A stretch of 32,713 nucleotides of DNA from an uncultured Sphingomonadales bacterium (GCA_937884085.1 CAKZYD010000215.1:1-32713); one strand, 5' to 3'; positions 1 to 10,033 are shown, counted from the stretch's first letter. Notes: generated by a model from the sequence alone, not told the origin. Numbers and translations are program-made.

Positions 1-393
1 GCGCTCGATCAATTCCACTGTGGCCCCAGCTGCGCGCAGATCGTGTGGGCTTGGCCGGGTTGGGATAACCACCAAGTCTGCGATCGACACAACGGCCTGA
101 ATTGCAACAGTGATGGCAGGCGGCGTGTCGATCACCGCCAACTTGAAGCCTTGTTCGCGTAACGCCTCTAGATCTTGCGCCAAGCGGTTAATGCTCGTCC
201 GGGCAAAAGCTGGGGTGTCGCTCTGGCGCTCATTCCACCAATCAGACAACGAGCCTTGTGGGTCCGTATCAATCAGAACAACCGGTCCAAAGCCCGCCTT
301 TTCAGCCGCGACCGCCATATGGCCTGACAATGTAGTCTTTCCTGAGCCGCCTTTCTGTGAGGCGAATGCGATAACGCGCATAACCTTGCCCAT
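1..393 (-). CDS. ParA/MinD-family ATPase, 3' end truncated by window edge
   Basis: Minus-strand reading from about 381 or 393 gives M(GKVM)RVIAFASQKGGSGKTTLSGHMAVAAEKAGFGPVVLIDTDPQGSLSDWWNER..., with a deviant Walker A (KGGSGKTT) and DTDPQGS motif. Open to base 1. Confidence 0.9.
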   Translation of the reverse strand, partial: MGKVMRVIAFASQKGGSGKTTLSGHMAVAAEKAGFGPVVLIDTDPQGSLSDWWNERQSDTPAFARTSINRLAQDLEALREQGFKLAVIDTPPAITVAIQAVVSIADLVVIPTRPSPHDLRAAGATVELIER

Positions 394-637
394 CCTTCAC
401 TCTAAACGCAGTGCCCCGTGTCAAAACGAGCCGCTGCAATACCTTGCAAAAAGTGTCCGCGCCCGCTTAAGAAGCCCTTAAGAACTATTTCAAATTCAAT
501 GAAAAACTGGCGTGCGTTGTTGCGGTGATCGGCGTATCTCAGCACACCACATAGATTTGCGTTTGTTAACGAATTGGTTAAGGTTAATGGCTCATAAATT
601 GCGCCACACACAGCAACCGCTTTGGGACAGAAATACG

Positions 638-1831
638 ATGGTGCGGAACATTAAGCTTAACTTCAAAGCGTCATGCCTTGGCATGGTTTTGGCTGCAAGC
701 ACAGCTTTTGCTGGTCAAGCGCTGGCCGACGTGCAAGCGGGCGTGGTAAAATATGAAGCAGGCGACTATGCAGGCGCCATTCAAGATTGGTTGCCTCTCG
801 CTTCTGAAAATGATCCCAATGCGCTGTTTAACCTTGGCCAAGTTTATCGCTTAGGCCGGGGCGTAGAGAAGGATATGGCCGCTGCTCGCAACTATTATGA
901 GCGGGCCGCCCGGCTTGGCCATGTTTCTGCACAAGGTAACCTAGGAACGCTTTACTTCTTTGCTGAAGATACAGCTCTCAAGGATCAGGAAAAAGCAGTC
1001 TCTTGGTGGCAGGAAGCCGCCACCAATGGAGATGCTCGCTCGCAATATATGCTCGGCGTGTTGTTTTTTAATGGAGATGTTGTTGGCCGCGATTGGACGC
1101 GTGCATATGCCTGGATGAGCCTTGCCGCCTCCGCTGGTCTTCCTGAGGCAAGCCAAGCAGAAACATCCATGCTGAAACATATGACGGCTGCGCAAGTTGC
1201 AGATGCGCGGGAGATTTCCTCCACCCTGGTAAATCCAACGGGTGCGTTTCCAAACTCAATGCCGGTTCAATTTGAGCGGTCTAGCACACCAATCAATCCT
1301 GCAACTGCCAAGACGGCCTCTGTCACAAGCGTACAGCCTTTAGCCTCGCTTTCTCCTGAGCCTGTGGATGATACACCGACCGACCCGGCGCTTACTCAAG
1401 AGGGTGTTGAGCCTGCAGTTGCGCAGGTTGAGGCGCAAGCGCCTGGGGCGCCGACCGAGACAGCGGCAGCGGCGGGGTCAACCGTCCAAACGGCAGCTGT
1501 CGAGACCGCGACTCCAGAGCCCGACTATAGTGCGCCGGATGTCGATTTTGCATCTGAGCCTGTTGCAGATGCGGCTGCCTACGCATTTAAGCTTCAGCTC
1601 GCCTCGTTTTCTTCTGAAAGTAAGGCCCGCTCCGCTTGGGATCAGGTGGCGAGCAAACACAGCGATGTTCTGGCATCCTTATCTGCCGATGTGGTCCAAG
1701 CTGATTTAGGTGAGCGCGGCATTTTCTACAGGCTTTACGCCAACGGCTTCGTGACAAAGTCAGAAGCACGCGAAGCGTGTAAAGCCCTGAAAGCGGCCGG
1801 GCAAGGTTGTTTCATCGTATCCAATAAATAG
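638..1831 (+). CDS. Sel1-like (TPR) repeat protein with C-terminal SPOR domain, signal peptide
   Basis: ORF 512..1831; ATG at 638 precedes a signal-like segment (MVRNIKLNFKASCLGMVLAASTAFAGQALA). Sel1 repeats (NALFNLGQVYRLGRGVEKDMAAARNYYERAARLGH) and SPOR-like C-terminus (YAFKLQLASFSSESKARSAWDQV...GIFYRLYANGFVTKSEAREACKALKAAGQGCFIV). Confidence 0.88.
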   Translation: MVRNIKLNFKASCLGMVLAASTAFAGQALADVQAGVVKYEAGDYAGAIQDWLPLASENDPNALFNLGQVYRLGRGVEKDMAAARNYYERAARLGHVSAQGNLGTLYFFAEDTALKDQEKAVSWWQEAATNGDARSQYMLGVLFFNGDVVGRDWTRAYAWMSLAASAGLPEASQAETSMLKHMTAAQVADAREISSTLVNPTGAFPNSMPVQFERSSTPINPATAKTASVTSVQPLASLSPEPVDDTPTDPALTQEGVEPAVAQVEAQAPGAPTETAAAAGSTVQTAAVETATPEPDYSAPDVDFASEPVADAAAYAFKLQLASFSSESKARSAWDQVASKHSDVLASLSADVVQADLGERGIFYRLYANGFVTKSEAREACKALKAAGQGCFIVSNK

Positions 1832-1872
1832 TTGCCGACAAAAGCGGAAAACGCTTGAAAAACGTCGGGCCT

Positions 1873-2544
1873 CTAGCTGGCGCTATCTATGTTGGTCGTA
1901 AGCCATTGAGCTAGCGCCGTGGCCACGCGCGTTAGCGATGTGTTCAAATTCTCTGCCACCAAGGCCGGGTCTGCGATGCTCAGCATTGACCGATCCCTAA
2001 AACTCTCACTGGCTATAAGCTTACCGGAGCTGTCGATCAAATACACAGTAATGGCCACATAGCTTAATGCTGCCGCGCCGGTGCCATCCACTTCAAAGCC
2101 TTGCAAATTGACTTTTAGCCGATAGTCGCTTGGAATATCCAAGGCACCGCGTCCTACGGCTGTTAATCTATCCACTTGCCCTAATGTCTGCTGCAGCGCG
2201 AGCCGGATCATTCTGGTTGGCCGCGTTGACCAACGCGCACCGGGCAAATACTTGACCTCGCCACCGTCCATGCGGATAACCATGCGATCTGTATCAAGGA
2301 CGGCGTTGGCTACAGGCTCTTCTACATAGACGATCACCTGTTTGATTAGCTGAAGGCGCGTGCTGTCGCCTGTTGCAGTGCCCAAATCAAAAATACGGGC
2401 GGGTGGGCCATTTTCGCCGCCAAGATCAACAAGGGGTCCGCATCCCGCAATTGCCAGGGCGAGACCACTTACAGCAGCAAACGCCTTATTCATCGACGCC
2501 ATATTCTGGAACCTGTTTTGCAAAAAGTGCGTCGCCGATACCAT
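1873..2544 (-). CDS. ABC-type transport auxiliary lipoprotein (Mla/Pqi-type outer lipoprotein component)
   Basis: 223-aa ORF; lipobox-like LALAIAGCG; downstream of MCE gene on the same strand; shape of the PqiC-like auxiliary family. The annotated start may be too long; MASMNKAFAAVSGLALAIAGC is a more likely N-terminus. Confidence 0.75.
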   Translation of the reverse strand: MVSATHFLQNRFQNMASMNKAFAAVSGLALAIAGCGPLVDLGGENGPPARIFDLGTATGDSTRLQLIKQVIVYVEEPVANAVLDTDRMVIRMDGGEVKYLPGARWSTRPTRMIRLALQQTLGQVDRLTAVGRGALDIPSDYRLKVNLQGFEVDGTGAAALSYVAITVYLIDSSGKLIASESFRDRSMLSIADPALVAENLNTSLTRVATALAQWLTTNIDSAS

Positions 2545-3433
2545 TTTGCAGGCGCTCTGCCACCCCTTGAAGCGATGCGGTGAGGCGCCTGATATCTGCC
2601 ATCAGCTTGGTTGCTTCTGGCAAGGCGGAGTTGGTGAACTGCTTGATGTTAGATCTATTCTCTGCAACCGCCTGGGTTAACTCCGCCATCAATTCCCGGG
2701 CCCGCGCCACGGCACCTTCGGCGCGGTCGATGAGCAGTTGAGCATCCTCAGTGAGAACCTGTTCGGCGCTAGAAGACAGATTGTTGATGGCGCGGGCGGC
2801 GCTGCGGAAATCTTCAATCGTTTCATCCATGTTTTTGATGATGTTTTGGATTTCGTCGGTGCTGCTTGCCATCCCGGCCGTGAAGGTGTTGACGTTCTCC
2901 AAAATGCCAGCGATTTCCGCCTGGTTCTTTTCATCTAATAAGGCGCTGCCTCGCTGCACGGCCACTGTTGCTTCTCTTAAAAGGTCTGGCGCACCGCGGA
3001 AGACCTCTTGCAGCGCCGATTTGCCCGCTGGGATGATAGGATAGTCATCGTCCGGAGCTTTCAGGATTGGAGCACTGGTGGAATCCCCGCCCGTCAATTC
3101 GACATAGGCAACACCGGTTAAGCCAACCGCGCCAAGTTCTGCCTGGATACCCTGGTTTATGGGAACGGTTTCGTCAATTTGAACCAAGACGCGGACCTTG
3201 GTGGGGTCGTCTCGGTTGAGTTGAATGGATGTCACACTTCCGACAGGCACGCCATTATAGCGCGCGGATGCGCCGTTGCTGAGACCCACAACGGAGTCGG
3301 TGAAAAAGATCTTATAGGTTTGGTATTCCCGGTTCACATCAAGCCGCGCCAGGTAGATGATAAAGCCCAGCGCGCCGCCGATGCCTAGCAGCGTTATAAA
3401 CCCAATCAACAGATGGTGCGCTCGCGTCTCCAT
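2486..3433 (-). CDS. mlaD: MlaD/MCE-domain family protein
   Basis: METRAHHLLIGFITLLGIGGALGFIIYLARLD N-terminal TM anchor then MCE domain (FFTDSVVGLSNGASARYNGVPVGSVTSIQLNRDDPTKVRVLVQID). ORF track extends upstream to 3523; 3433 is the preferred start. Confidence 0.88.
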   Translation of the reverse strand: METRAHHLLIGFITLLGIGGALGFIIYLARLDVNREYQTYKIFFTDSVVGLSNGASARYNGVPVGSVTSIQLNRDDPTKVRVLVQIDETVPINQGIQAELGAVGLTGVAYVELTGGDSTSAPILKAPDDDYPIIPAGKSALQEVFRGAPDLLREATVAVQRGSALLDEKNQAEIAGILENVNTFTAGMASSTDEIQNIIKNMDETIEDFRSAARAINNLSSSAEQVLTEDAQLLIDRAEGAVARARELMAELTQAVAENRSNIKQFTNSALPEATKLMADIRRLTASLQGVAERLQNGIGDALFAKQVPEYGVDE

Positions 3434-3461
3434 GCTTCCCCGCTCTTGACCACTCCGGCGC

Positions 3462-4229
3462 TTATGGCATTGCAGCGCGTGCGCGTGGGCCGTGGAAATA
3501 TTCCCAAACCCACGGGTGGTCAAATGATATCATTTCTTTCATCGTTCCAAGGACTAATACCTTTTTTTCCGCAAGCACAGCGATTCTATCGCACGTGGCG
3601 TGCAGCGTATCGAGATCGTGTGTGACCAGAAATACGGTGAGCCCCAAGGTATGATTCAGCCGAACAACCAGCTCATCAAAGGCGGCCGCTCCAATCGGGT
3701 CGAGCCCCGCTGTTGGCTCATCTAAAAATAGGATTTTAGGATCAAGCGCGAGGGCGCGCGCGAGGCCTGCCCGCTTGCGCATCCCGCCTGAAAGGTCTGA
3801 GGGAAATTTAGGGCCTGCATCCGGCGGCAGACCGGCCATGGATATCTTGTAAGAGGCGATCTCATCCATAAGGTCCTGCGGCATGTTGAAGTATTCCCGC
3901 AGTGGCACTTGGACGTTTTGGGCCACGGTTAGGGAGGTGAAAAGCGCTCCATCTTGGAAGAGCACGCCCCAATTCTGCCGTAGCCGCTGATATTCCTCGC
4001 CGGAATAGCCTTCCGTCTCCTGGCCGAAGACCTTGATCGTGCCGGCCGCAGGCTTATTGAGTCCGATGATGGTGCGCAGGAGAACGCTTTTCCCAGTGCC
4101 GGAGCCGCCAACAACGCCCAAGATTTCACCCTGCTTGACCGTCAAATCCAGTCCGTCATGCACCACGAAGTCATCAAACTGAGTGCGCAGGCCTTTCACG
4201 TCTATGGCAAAGTCTTCTTGGCCCATCAC
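3462..4229 (-). CDS. mlaF: ABC transporter ATP-binding protein, MlaF type
   Basis: Walker A GGSGTGKS, signature LSGGMRKRAGLARAL, Walker B ILFLDEPTAGLDP; adjacent to MlaE and MlaD. Confidence 0.92.
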   Translation of the reverse strand: MMGQEDFAIDVKGLRTQFDDFVVHDGLDLTVKQGEILGVVGGSGTGKSVLLRTIIGLNKPAAGTIKVFGQETEGYSGEEYQRLRQNWGVLFQDGALFTSLTVAQNVQVPLREYFNMPQDLMDEIASYKISMAGLPPDAGPKFPSDLSGGMRKRAGLARALALDPKILFLDEPTAGLDPIGAAAFDELVVRLNHTLGLTVFLVTHDLDTLHATCDRIAVLAEKKVLVLGTMKEMISFDHPWVWEYFHGPRARAAMP

Positions 4230-5437
4230 CAGCCTATATATGTGAAGAAGATGGCGAACATGGCATCGACAACGATGACGAGAAAGATCGCCTCAACCAC
4301 AGCCCGCGTTGTATTATTCCCAACACTCTCCGCATCACCGCCAACCGACATCCCATTAAAGCAGCCAGAAACAGCGATGATTATGGCAAATACGGGCGCT
4401 TTTAAGATGCCGACAAGAAAGTCAGTCACCAGAACCGCTTCTTTCAACTGGCTGAGAAAAGCGCTTGGTGAAATATTTAAGGAAATCCAAGACAGCAGTG
4501 CGCCGCCGAACAGCACCATGATGTCGGCAAAGAAAGTCAGGATGGGCAGCATGATGAACAGTGCCAGAAGCCGAGGAATAACCAGCGTATCGATCGGGTC
4601 GAGGCCAATGGTTCGCATGGCATCTAGTTCTTCATTCAGCTTCATACTGCCGATTTGCGCAGTGAAGGCGGAGCCTGACCGTCCGGCTACCATAATTGCC
4701 GTGAGCAGAACGCCCAGCTCTCTAAGGCCGGCAATGCCAATCAAGTTTACGACAAACACCTCAGCACCAAATTGGCGCAGCTGGTAGGCGCCCTGCTGCA
4801 CCATCACGACCCCGATCAACAGGCAGATCAACCCAACAATAGGCACAGCGCGCAGGCCAACCATTTCCATATGATGAAACAGTGAGGTTATGCGCATGCG
4901 TGGTTTGCGCTGCTTTGCCAGGCCGAGCCGCGCTGGGATTGCCGTTAAAAACCATCTCGCCAGGTCAACCAGTTCTTGACCAAGGCGCATAAGCACAAGG
5001 CCCAGGAAGGAGAGAAAGCTGCCAAGATTCTCGGCAATGACAACTGTCGCTTCGCCAACATCCTCCACTTGGGCCAGCAAAGAGTTGCGCACAGGCGGTG
5101 ATACGGCGCAGGGTGCATCATTGATCAGCGCCTGCTCAATCAGTGTCTCTTGTTCGTTGGTTGCACCGGTGTAGGAAACCTTGCCTCCTTCAAAGCGCAA
5201 ATCTCGCATGGTCTTATAAATCAACCATGCTCCTGCGGTATCGAAACGCCGAACATCTGTGAGATTCAGGCAAATGCTCTCTTGCTGCCCGCAATCGATG
5301 GTATCCATCGCGCTATCTGCTTCTGAACTCGTGGCAATTGTCAAATCGCCCCTGAAAAAGACATTGCGACCGCCAGATTTCGGGCAGGGGTCAATGTTGA
5401 TATCTAGCCGGTGCGGCTCGAGCGCGGATATCTGCAC
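4226..5437 (-). CDS. mlaE: MlaE-family lipid ABC permease with N-terminal STAS-like domain
   Basis: MlaE core (HHMEMVGLRAVPIVGLICLLIGVVMVQQGAYQLRQFGAEVFVVNLIGIAGLRELGVLLTAIMVAGRSGSAFTAQIGSMKLNEELDAMRTIGLDP); N-terminal about 120 aa STAS-like (ICLNLTDVRRFDTAGAWLIYKTMRDL). Overlaps mlaF by 4 bp. Confidence 0.92.
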   Translation of the reverse strand: MQISALEPHRLDINIDPCPKSGGRNVFFRGDLTIATSSEADSAMDTIDCGQQESICLNLTDVRRFDTAGAWLIYKTMRDLRFEGGKVSYTGATNEQETLIEQALINDAPCAVSPPVRNSLLAQVEDVGEATVVIAENLGSFLSFLGLVLMRLGQELVDLARWFLTAIPARLGLAKQRKPRMRITSLFHHMEMVGLRAVPIVGLICLLIGVVMVQQGAYQLRQFGAEVFVVNLIGIAGLRELGVLLTAIMVAGRSGSAFTAQIGSMKLNEELDAMRTIGLDPIDTLVIPRLLALFIMLPILTFFADIMVLFGGALLSWISLNISPSAFLSQLKEAVLVTDFLVGILKAPVFAIIIAVSGCFNGMSVGGDAESVGNNTTRAVVEAIFLVIVVDAMFAIFFTYIGW

Positions 5438-5628
5438 AGCTCTGCTGGCTCCTTTTCCAAGACCGTAAACCCCTTTCTATTGCTTTATGCGCCTCCTTTG
5501 TGTTGTTCAAGTGTCACAGAACGCCTTGAGACTATTGGGTTTTTATTTCCTTCTTGTGCGCGACTCGGCAGATTCCTATGGTTCGCGCATGAAACGATCC
5601 AGTTTTGTGCCAAAATGGAACGGGCGAT

Positions 5629-6801
5629 ATGACCTATCAAGCGCCGCTATTTAATGGCCTATCGAACACAGTTGGGGCGCCGGTCTGCGCACTGGTGCAG
5701 ACTTTTGGGACGGAAGAGACGGCACATCTGCAGTTGACTGAAAATCTTGCGCGCATCCGGCGGCAGCTGGATGCCTTGCGCATTAAGGAGGTTTTTGGCC
5801 TCGGCGATATTCCAGCGGGGTCGAGTTTGTTGCTCTTGCGCGCGGATGTTCTGTTTGAGTTTTCTGGCCTCACGGCACTTGCAGCTTTCCCAGGCCAAGG
5901 CGCTTATTTTGGAGGTTGCGTGGCAGCCCTTCATGTTGAAGGTGGAGATGCCGCGGCAGCCCTTGCAAAGTTCCGTCGGCAAGAAACAGCTGGCTGGCAG
6001 CCTTTTCAAATTCAGTTTTGGCGCTTAGGCGCTTTCAATGCTCCTTTCGGCCGTTCGTTCTGGCCCTTTGGTCGCGGCAAGGCCCAGACCATTGCCAAGG
6101 CAGCCTATTTGGACCCTGCTGTTGGGCTCGATAAGGAAGACCAAATGGACCAAGATGTTTGGCAGTCCTTGCCTGGCCTGGATCGGTTTGTTCGGTCCAA
6201 CCGTGTTACGGAAGTGCAACGTCTCCTCAACCATGCCCTCAATCTGAAGCCCAGCGGCTGGCAAGGTATCGGCTTTTTATTGCTGCTCGTCATGCTGAGT
6301 TTTGGCACCTTTGGATGGGTTTGGCTTGGCGCAGCAATCGGTCTATTCGCGGCGGGTGCCTTTGATTTGGGTCATCGCTTGCACATGCTGCAGGATTTGC
6401 GGCTCACCCATCGTTCGCAAGACCTCTGTCTTCAGGCGCTTGTCGTCTCTTGTCTTTGGTTATTTGCCGTGTTTTCAGCTGGCTACGGGGCAACAGCGCA
6501 AATGCCAGCGCTCGTCTTGATTGCCCTGCCTTTTGCATTCATCGCGGCCTTAGCCAATCGCCGCGTTGGCAAATCAACCGCGCTCGATAGCGTGGCCTTT
6601 GGCGTATTCGGTCAGGGATTGCTTGTTTGCGGTGTAGTATCCACTCTGCCGATTCCACTCTTATCCCTGTTTTTGTCGGCCTTTGGGCTCATCCTCATGA
6701 CGGCTGTCGCCATTGCTGCGGCGTTGCAGCTTACGGTGTTTGGTCTAACCCGCCGCAAAAGACTGGGCCCGCCGATCAGCATGAGCCAACCGGCGGAGTA
6801 A
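5629..6801 (+). CDS. Uncharacterised multi-TM membrane protein
   Basis: Long ORF 5605..6801; likely start MTYQAPLFNGLSNTVGAPVC at 5629. Soluble N-terminal half, then several hydrophobic helices. No family recognised. Confidence 0.65.
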   Translation: MTYQAPLFNGLSNTVGAPVCALVQTFGTEETAHLQLTENLARIRRQLDALRIKEVFGLGDIPAGSSLLLLRADVLFEFSGLTALAAFPGQGAYFGGCVAALHVEGGDAAAALAKFRRQETAGWQPFQIQFWRLGAFNAPFGRSFWPFGRGKAQTIAKAAYLDPAVGLDKEDQMDQDVWQSLPGLDRFVRSNRVTEVQRLLNHALNLKPSGWQGIGFLLLLVMLSFGTFGWVWLGAAIGLFAAGAFDLGHRLHMLQDLRLTHRSQDLCLQALVVSCLWLFAVFSAGYGATAQMPALVLIALPFAFIAALANRRVGKSTALDSVAFGVFGQGLLVCGVVSTLPIPLLSLFLSAFGLILMTAVAIAAALQLTVFGLTRRKRLGPPISMSQPAE

Positions 6802-6830
6802 TCTGAAAAAGGGACGTTCGCCGGTAGATC

Positions 6831-8507
6831 TTAGTTTCGGCCGACTGTGAGCAAGCGGCTTGCGATCACATTGGCTTGGATTTCACCAGCGCCTTCAAAC
6901 ACATTCAAAATCCGCGCGTCGCATAAGACACGGGAAATGGGATATTCCAGCGCATAGCCATTGCCACCATGGACCTGCACGGCATTATCCGCGGTCGCCC
7001 AAGCCACTCTGGCTGCAAGAAGCTTGGCCATACCAGCTTCCAAGTCACAGCGTTTTTCAGAGTCTTTTTGGCGCGCTGAGAAATAGGTGAGCTGGCGCGC
7101 CATCATAATTTCCACAGCGGCCCATGCCAATTTGTCGGCCACGCGGGGGAAGCCATAAATAGACTTGCCGAACTGGTTACGGTCCAAGGCATAACGCAGG
7201 CCGAGCTCAAGGGCATTTTGCGCGACGCCGACGGCGCGCGCTGCCGTCTGGATGCGGGCGCTTTCAAAGGTCGCCATCAGCTGCTTAAAGCCCTGGCCCT
7301 CCTCGCCGCCCAGTAGGTTTTCAGACTTTACTTCGAAGTCATCAAAGCCGAGCTCATATTCCTTCATGCCGCGATAGCCGAGCACTTCAATCTCGCCGCC
7401 AGTCATGCCTTGGGCGGGGAAGGGGTGCTCACAGTTTCCGCGTGGTTTTTCGGCGAGGAACATGGACAAGCCTTTATAGCCTGCCTGGTCTGAATTCGTG
7501 CGGGCGAGCAGCGTCATAACATCGGTGCGTGCTGCGTGGGTAATCCATGTCTTGTTCCCAGTGATGCGATAGGTATCGCCGTCTTTCACAGCGCGCGTCT
7601 TGAGGGACCCAAGATCGGACCCGGTATTTGGCTCTGTGAAAACCGCTGTTGGTAAAATCTCTGCGCTGGCCAGTTTTGGGAGCCATTGTTCTTTCTGCGT
7701 CTGCGTTCCGCCGCACAGGATGAGTTCTGCAGCGATTTCAGAGAGGGTACCGAGAGAGCCGACCCCAATATAGCCGCGGCTCAGCTCTTCAGAGACCACA
7801 CACATGGCCATCTTGCCTAGGCCAGAACCGCCAAATTCCTCTGGGATCGTCAGACCGAAAACGCCCATCTCGGCCATTTCCGAAATAATCTCATCTGGAA
7901 TGAGCTCGTCTTTGAGATGCCATTCATGGGCATCTGCCGTCACTTTATCTTCGACAAAACGGCGGAACTGATCCGCGATCATCTCCATCGTTTCGTCAAG
8001 ACCGAGCGACCCGAAGCTATTGTTGTCGAGAGCGCCCTCGATCAAGGAGGCTAGTTCAGCCCGTATAGCTGGATTGGCGGCCTTTAGCTGGAGGTGATGC
8101 ACGTCCTCGGTGATGAAGTCTTTCACGGTTTCCCATGACAAGAAGAGATCAACGGGCCGGACGATCTCCCCTTGGCTCATGGGCACACCGCCTTCGAGTT
8201 GGGACAAATATTCGCCGAACCCAATCTCTAAAATGAGTTCTTCAAGGCGCCCAAATTTGTCCTCTGCCGCTAAGGCTTCTGCCCAGGCCAGCGTCTGTTT
8301 TAACGCCTCTGCATAAGTGGCGTACCATGCATAGCCATGCGCGGCGCGTTGATGCGTTTCCAGCGCTGACCGATCCACCTTTCCCTCTTTCAGCACTTTC
8401 GCAGAAATGGCTACCCGAGCCGCGTCCACGAGTTTTTCCGCAGCTGAGCAGGCTGCTGCGCAGGTTGCGAATAGGTCAGGCGTTAGATCTTTTGCTTGTG
8501 TCGCCAT
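6831..8507 (-). CDS. mcd: Acyl-CoA dehydrogenase, likely (2S)-methylsuccinyl-CoA dehydrogenase of the ethylmalonyl-CoA pathway
   Basis: 558-aa ACAD with an N-terminal extension of about 150 aa, core motifs (TEPNTGSDLGSLKTRA, WITHAARTDVMTLLART, QVHGGNGYALEYPISRVLCDARILNVFEGAGEIQ). Directly downstream of ccr on the same strand. Confidence 0.87.
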   Translation of the reverse strand: MATQAKDLTPDLFATCAAACSAAEKLVDAARVAISAKVLKEGKVDRSALETHQRAAHGYAWYATYAEALKQTLAWAEALAAEDKFGRLEELILEIGFGEYLSQLEGGVPMSQGEIVRPVDLFLSWETVKDFITEDVHHLQLKAANPAIRAELASLIEGALDNNSFGSLGLDETMEMIADQFRRFVEDKVTADAHEWHLKDELIPDEIISEMAEMGVFGLTIPEEFGGSGLGKMAMCVVSEELSRGYIGVGSLGTLSEIAAELILCGGTQTQKEQWLPKLASAEILPTAVFTEPNTGSDLGSLKTRAVKDGDTYRITGNKTWITHAARTDVMTLLARTNSDQAGYKGLSMFLAEKPRGNCEHPFPAQGMTGGEIEVLGYRGMKEYELGFDDFEVKSENLLGGEEGQGFKQLMATFESARIQTAARAVGVAQNALELGLRYALDRNQFGKSIYGFPRVADKLAWAAVEIMMARQLTYFSARQKDSEKRCDLEAGMAKLLAARVAWATADNAVQVHGGNGYALEYPISRVLCDARILNVFEGAGEIQANVIASRLLTVGRN

Positions 8508-8529
8508 GATGTGGGGCCTTCCTCTACAA

Positions 8530-9837
8530 TTACTGATTACCGGCTTCGATAGCGTCTTCGACAGTCCGAAGGCCGGGCACTTTGGCGCTCACCAGAACAG
8601 CCATATTGCCTGGCTTATGCTCATTGTTGAGCATTTTGTTGTGCGCTCTAGGAATATCGCGCCACCCAAACACTTCTGACATACTTGGGTCAATGCGGCG
8701 TTCTATCACAAGCTGGTTGGCTTGGCTGGCTTGTTTCAGGTTGGCGAAATGGCTGCCTTGGATCCGCTTTTGCCGCATCCAAACGAACCGGGCATCAAAG
8801 GTGATATTGTAGCCGGTCGTGCCCGCGCAGAACACAACCATGCCGCCGCGTTTCACAACGAAGGCTGATACAGGGAACGTGGCTTCGCCTGGATGCTCGA
8901 ACACAACGTCAACGTCATTGCCTTTGCCAGTAATATCCCAAATGGCTTTGCCGAACTTGCGCACACGCTTCATATAGTCGCCATAGACTTCCGGGTCGCT
9001 GACAGGCGGTAACTGGCCCCAGCAATCAAAATCTTTGCGGTTGATGACGCCTTTTGCGCCAAGCGACATGACAAAGTCTCGCTTGGTTTCGTCGGAGATC
9101 ACACCGATGGCATTTGCCCCAGCCGCTGCGCAAATTTGCACGGCCATGGAGCCAATGCCTCCAGAGGCGCCCCAAACAAGCACATTATGGCCAGGCCGCA
9201 GAATATGCGGGCGATGACCAAACAGCATGCGATAGGCGGTGGCCAGGGTGAGGACGTAACAGGCTGATTCTTCCCACGTCAGGTGCTTTGGCCGTGGCAT
9301 CAGCTGGCGCGCTTGGACTTTTGCAAATTGCGCGAAAGAGCCATGCGCGGTTTCATAGCCCCAAATGCGCTGGCTGGGCGAATTCATCGGATCGCCGCCA
9401 TTGCACTCTTCATCATCGCCATCGTCTTGATTGCAGTGAACGACGACTTCATCGCCTACTTTAAAGCGCTTTACGCGGCTGCCGACTTTCCAAACGATGC
9501 CTGCCGCATCGGAGCCTAAGATGGCATAGTCCGCCTTGTGGCCGTCGAAAACCGACACCGGCGTTCCTAAGCATGCCCAGACGCCATTGTAATTGACGCC
9601 GGCGGCCATGACCAAGATGAGCACCTCATCGGGGTCGATTTCGGGCGTATCAACCACTTCAACTTGCATGGCTTTATCGGGCGCGCCATGACGCTCACGC
9701 CGCAACACCCAGCCATACATTTGCTTTGGCACATGTCCGAGAGGTGGGATTTCACCAACCTCGTAGAGATCTTTCTCAACACCGTCCCAGCCTATAGGGG
9801 CCGGATCTACCAACGTCGCTGCTGCGGTTGGGCGCAT
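8530..9837 (-). CDS. ccr: Crotonyl-CoA carboxylase/reductase
   Basis: MDR-superfamily protein with Ccr-typical sequence (YEVGEIPPLGHVPKQMYGWVLRRERHGAPDKAMQVEVVDTPEIDPDEVLILVMAAGVNYNGVWACLG; HPGEATFPVSAFVVKRGGMVVFCAGTTGYNITFDARFVWMRQKRIQGSHFANL). ATG at 9837 preceded by GAGGGAGATACAAT; the ORF-track start 9867 is less likely. Confidence 0.95.
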   Translation of the reverse strand: MRPTAAATLVDPAPIGWDGVEKDLYEVGEIPPLGHVPKQMYGWVLRRERHGAPDKAMQVEVVDTPEIDPDEVLILVMAAGVNYNGVWACLGTPVSVFDGHKADYAILGSDAAGIVWKVGSRVKRFKVGDEVVVHCNQDDGDDEECNGGDPMNSPSQRIWGYETAHGSFAQFAKVQARQLMPRPKHLTWEESACYVLTLATAYRMLFGHRPHILRPGHNVLVWGASGGIGSMAVQICAAAGANAIGVISDETKRDFVMSLGAKGVINRKDFDCWGQLPPVSDPEVYGDYMKRVRKFGKAIWDITGKGNDVDVVFEHPGEATFPVSAFVVKRGGMVVFCAGTTGYNITFDARFVWMRQKRIQGSHFANLKQASQANQLVIERRIDPSMSEVFGWRDIPRAHNKMLNNEHKPGNMAVLVSAKVPGLRTVEDAIEAGNQ

Positions 9838-9900
9838 ATTGTATCTCCCTCGGCGCGCTGGCCCCACGAATGCGTGCGCATCGCCCGTTGCCGCTTGCCT

Positions 9901-9943
9901 TATGTTGCTCTTTAGGCGCTTAAGACTATGCTATAGCAACATA
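9901..9943. promoter_or_regulatory. Inverted repeat upstream of ccr
   Basis: TATGTTGCT (9901-9909) / AGCAACATA (9935-9943), perfect 9-bp arms; the right arm overlaps the palindrome TGCTATAGCA (9929-9938). Confidence 0.5.
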
Positions 9944-10033
9944 GGGTTAGAGTCGACCTTATGCTGCGGTGCGCAATGTCTGTTGCAATGCAATGTGGGA
10001 TATATTATTTCTCCAATGTCGTCTAGTGTGAAA

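Noticed and set aside
1832-1872. Terminator between convergent SPOR and lipoprotein genes
   Set aside because: Only a 4-bp AGCG/CGCT stem without a T tract; too weak to call.
4158-4787. 209-aa ORF on + strand
   Set aside because: Antisense to the mlaF/mlaE coding region, low-complexity Met/Ser/Thr-rich translation, no start context; shadow ORF.
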